NCBI RefSeq assembly: GCF_018739865.1
Contig: NZ_JADOER010000004.1
Location: forward strand, 124,001-188,000
Reading direction: 5' to 3'
Source of the DNA: Leptothoe kymatousa TAU-MAC 1615
GTDB taxonomy: Bacteria; Cyanobacteriota; Cyanobacteriia; Phormidesmidales; Phormidesmidaceae
DNA length: 64,000 bases
Shown: positions 63,605 to 64,000 of the stretch, piece by piece
Layout: every line of letters starts with the position of its first letter
Numbering within the stretch: the stretch's first letter is position 1
Notes under the pieces: model-generated
What the model was told of the DNA's origin: nothing
What the model saw: the letters and a program-made list of their open reading frames with translations, nothing else
Database searches by the model: none
Program-made: the position numbers and the translations under genes

Positions 63605-63845
63605 TGGATCCTATTCTTTTTGCCTGCAGGAAAAACGTATGAATTTTCCTAAAAATCGCTGAAATCCATATGAATTCAATGTTTTATAGATCCATACCGT
63701 CAACGTAGCCCTTAGAATAGGGCAGAGAAAATATGAGGGCTCAAGGGTTTCAGCGGTCTGCTGGAATTTTCCTTAATTTTTCTGGCTTGTTGGTTCAGCC
63801 ATGGGCGTAGTTCATTCATTGGTTTTAATCTGCGAGGAGACAAAA

Positions 63846-64000
63846 ATGAATAAAGGTGAACTGGTAGACAAGGTGTCTGAAAAGGCCTCTGTTACTAAAA
63901 AACAGGCCGATGCGGTAATTTCGGCGGCAATTGAGTCCATTATGGAAGCGGTTTCTAGTGGTGAAAAGGTCACCTTGGTGGGCTTTGGTTCTTTTGAGCC
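63846..64000 (+). CDS. HU-family DNA-binding protein (partial, cut by window end)
   Basis: The first 51 codons of a histone-like HU gene: MNKGELVDKVSEKASVTKKQ, then ADAVISAAIESIMEAVSSGE and KVTLVGFGSFE. This is the helical dimerisation part and the start of the beta-sheet; the DNA-clasping arms lie beyond the window. GAGGAG is 6 bases from the ATG. HU compacts DNA and, in cyanobacteria, is a major nucleoid protein. Confidence 0.95.
   Translation, partial: MNKGELVDKVSEKASVTKKQADAVISAAIESIMEAVSSGEKVTLVGFGSFE

Overview
The window is cyanobacterial chromosome. It carries photosystem II D2 (psbD), ferredoxin-NADP reductase with a phycobilisome-linker (CpcD-like) N-terminus (petH), photosystem I subunits PsaF and PsaJ, a PII gene with an NtcA box, a Tab2-type photosystem I translation factor, a Tic22-like protein, several cyanobacteria-only small families (DUF2555, DUF2996, DUF4332, DUF5340-like) and many copies of the HIP1 octamer GCGATCGC. 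Moderate GC coding DNA, a PEP-CTERM-type protein and type IV pilus genes fit a Leptolyngbya-like or related filamentous lineage, but the species cannot be fixed from the sequence alone. Most genes are housekeeping genes in short, often convergent or divergent units; three tRNAs are present (two Leu, one Pro).

Layout. 1-4.0 kb, minus strand: an SLH/OprB-type porin whose ribosome-binding site looks like a Yfr1 sRNA target, a pterin dehydratase preceded by a terminator and a 24-codon ORF with a near-perfect Shine-Dalgarno, and a monocistronic psbD. 4.4-10.9 kb, plus strand: petH, hom, prmC, a DevC/DevA-type exporter pair and a membrane methyltransferase-like protein. 10.9-13.2 kb: a small accessory patch with three PD-(D/E)XK-type proteins and a DUF433 antitoxin-like gene. 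13.2-19.4 kb: a lipid-type cluster (extended SDR, fatty acid desaturase, GNAT acyltransferase, alpha-oxoamine synthase, Rieske oxygenase). 19.7-31 kb: MFS transporter, two coupled membrane proteins, glgP-tab2, avtA-rimM, a REP-transposase relative that has lost its HUH motif, tRNA-Leu overlapping an M48 peptidase gene, murA and a second tRNA-Leu. 31-45 kb: rRNA methyltransferase, lpd-trpC, psaF-psaJ, tsaD, hydrolases, an NSI/SNAT-like acetyltransferase, tRNA-Pro, Tic22, coaBC and a PEP-CTERM protein. 45-64 kb: a large secreted protein with a Trp-Asp repeat linker, purH, gmd, queF, glnB-folC, a sugar-binding lipoprotein, purT, the pilMNOQ operon and the start of an HU gene.

The best candidate for an undescribed system is the 13.2-19.4 kb cluster. 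Its oxoamine synthase, GNAT acyltransferase and SDR resemble, family by family, the three core steps of bacterial ceramide synthesis (serine palmitoyltransferase, bCerS, CerR), with a desaturase and a Rieske oxygenase as possible tailoring enzymes. That would imply a sphingolipid-like product in a cyanobacterium. This is inference from family membership and proximity. Second-tier leads are the pterin dehydratase leader, the porin/Yfr1 site and the Asp-rich secreted protein.
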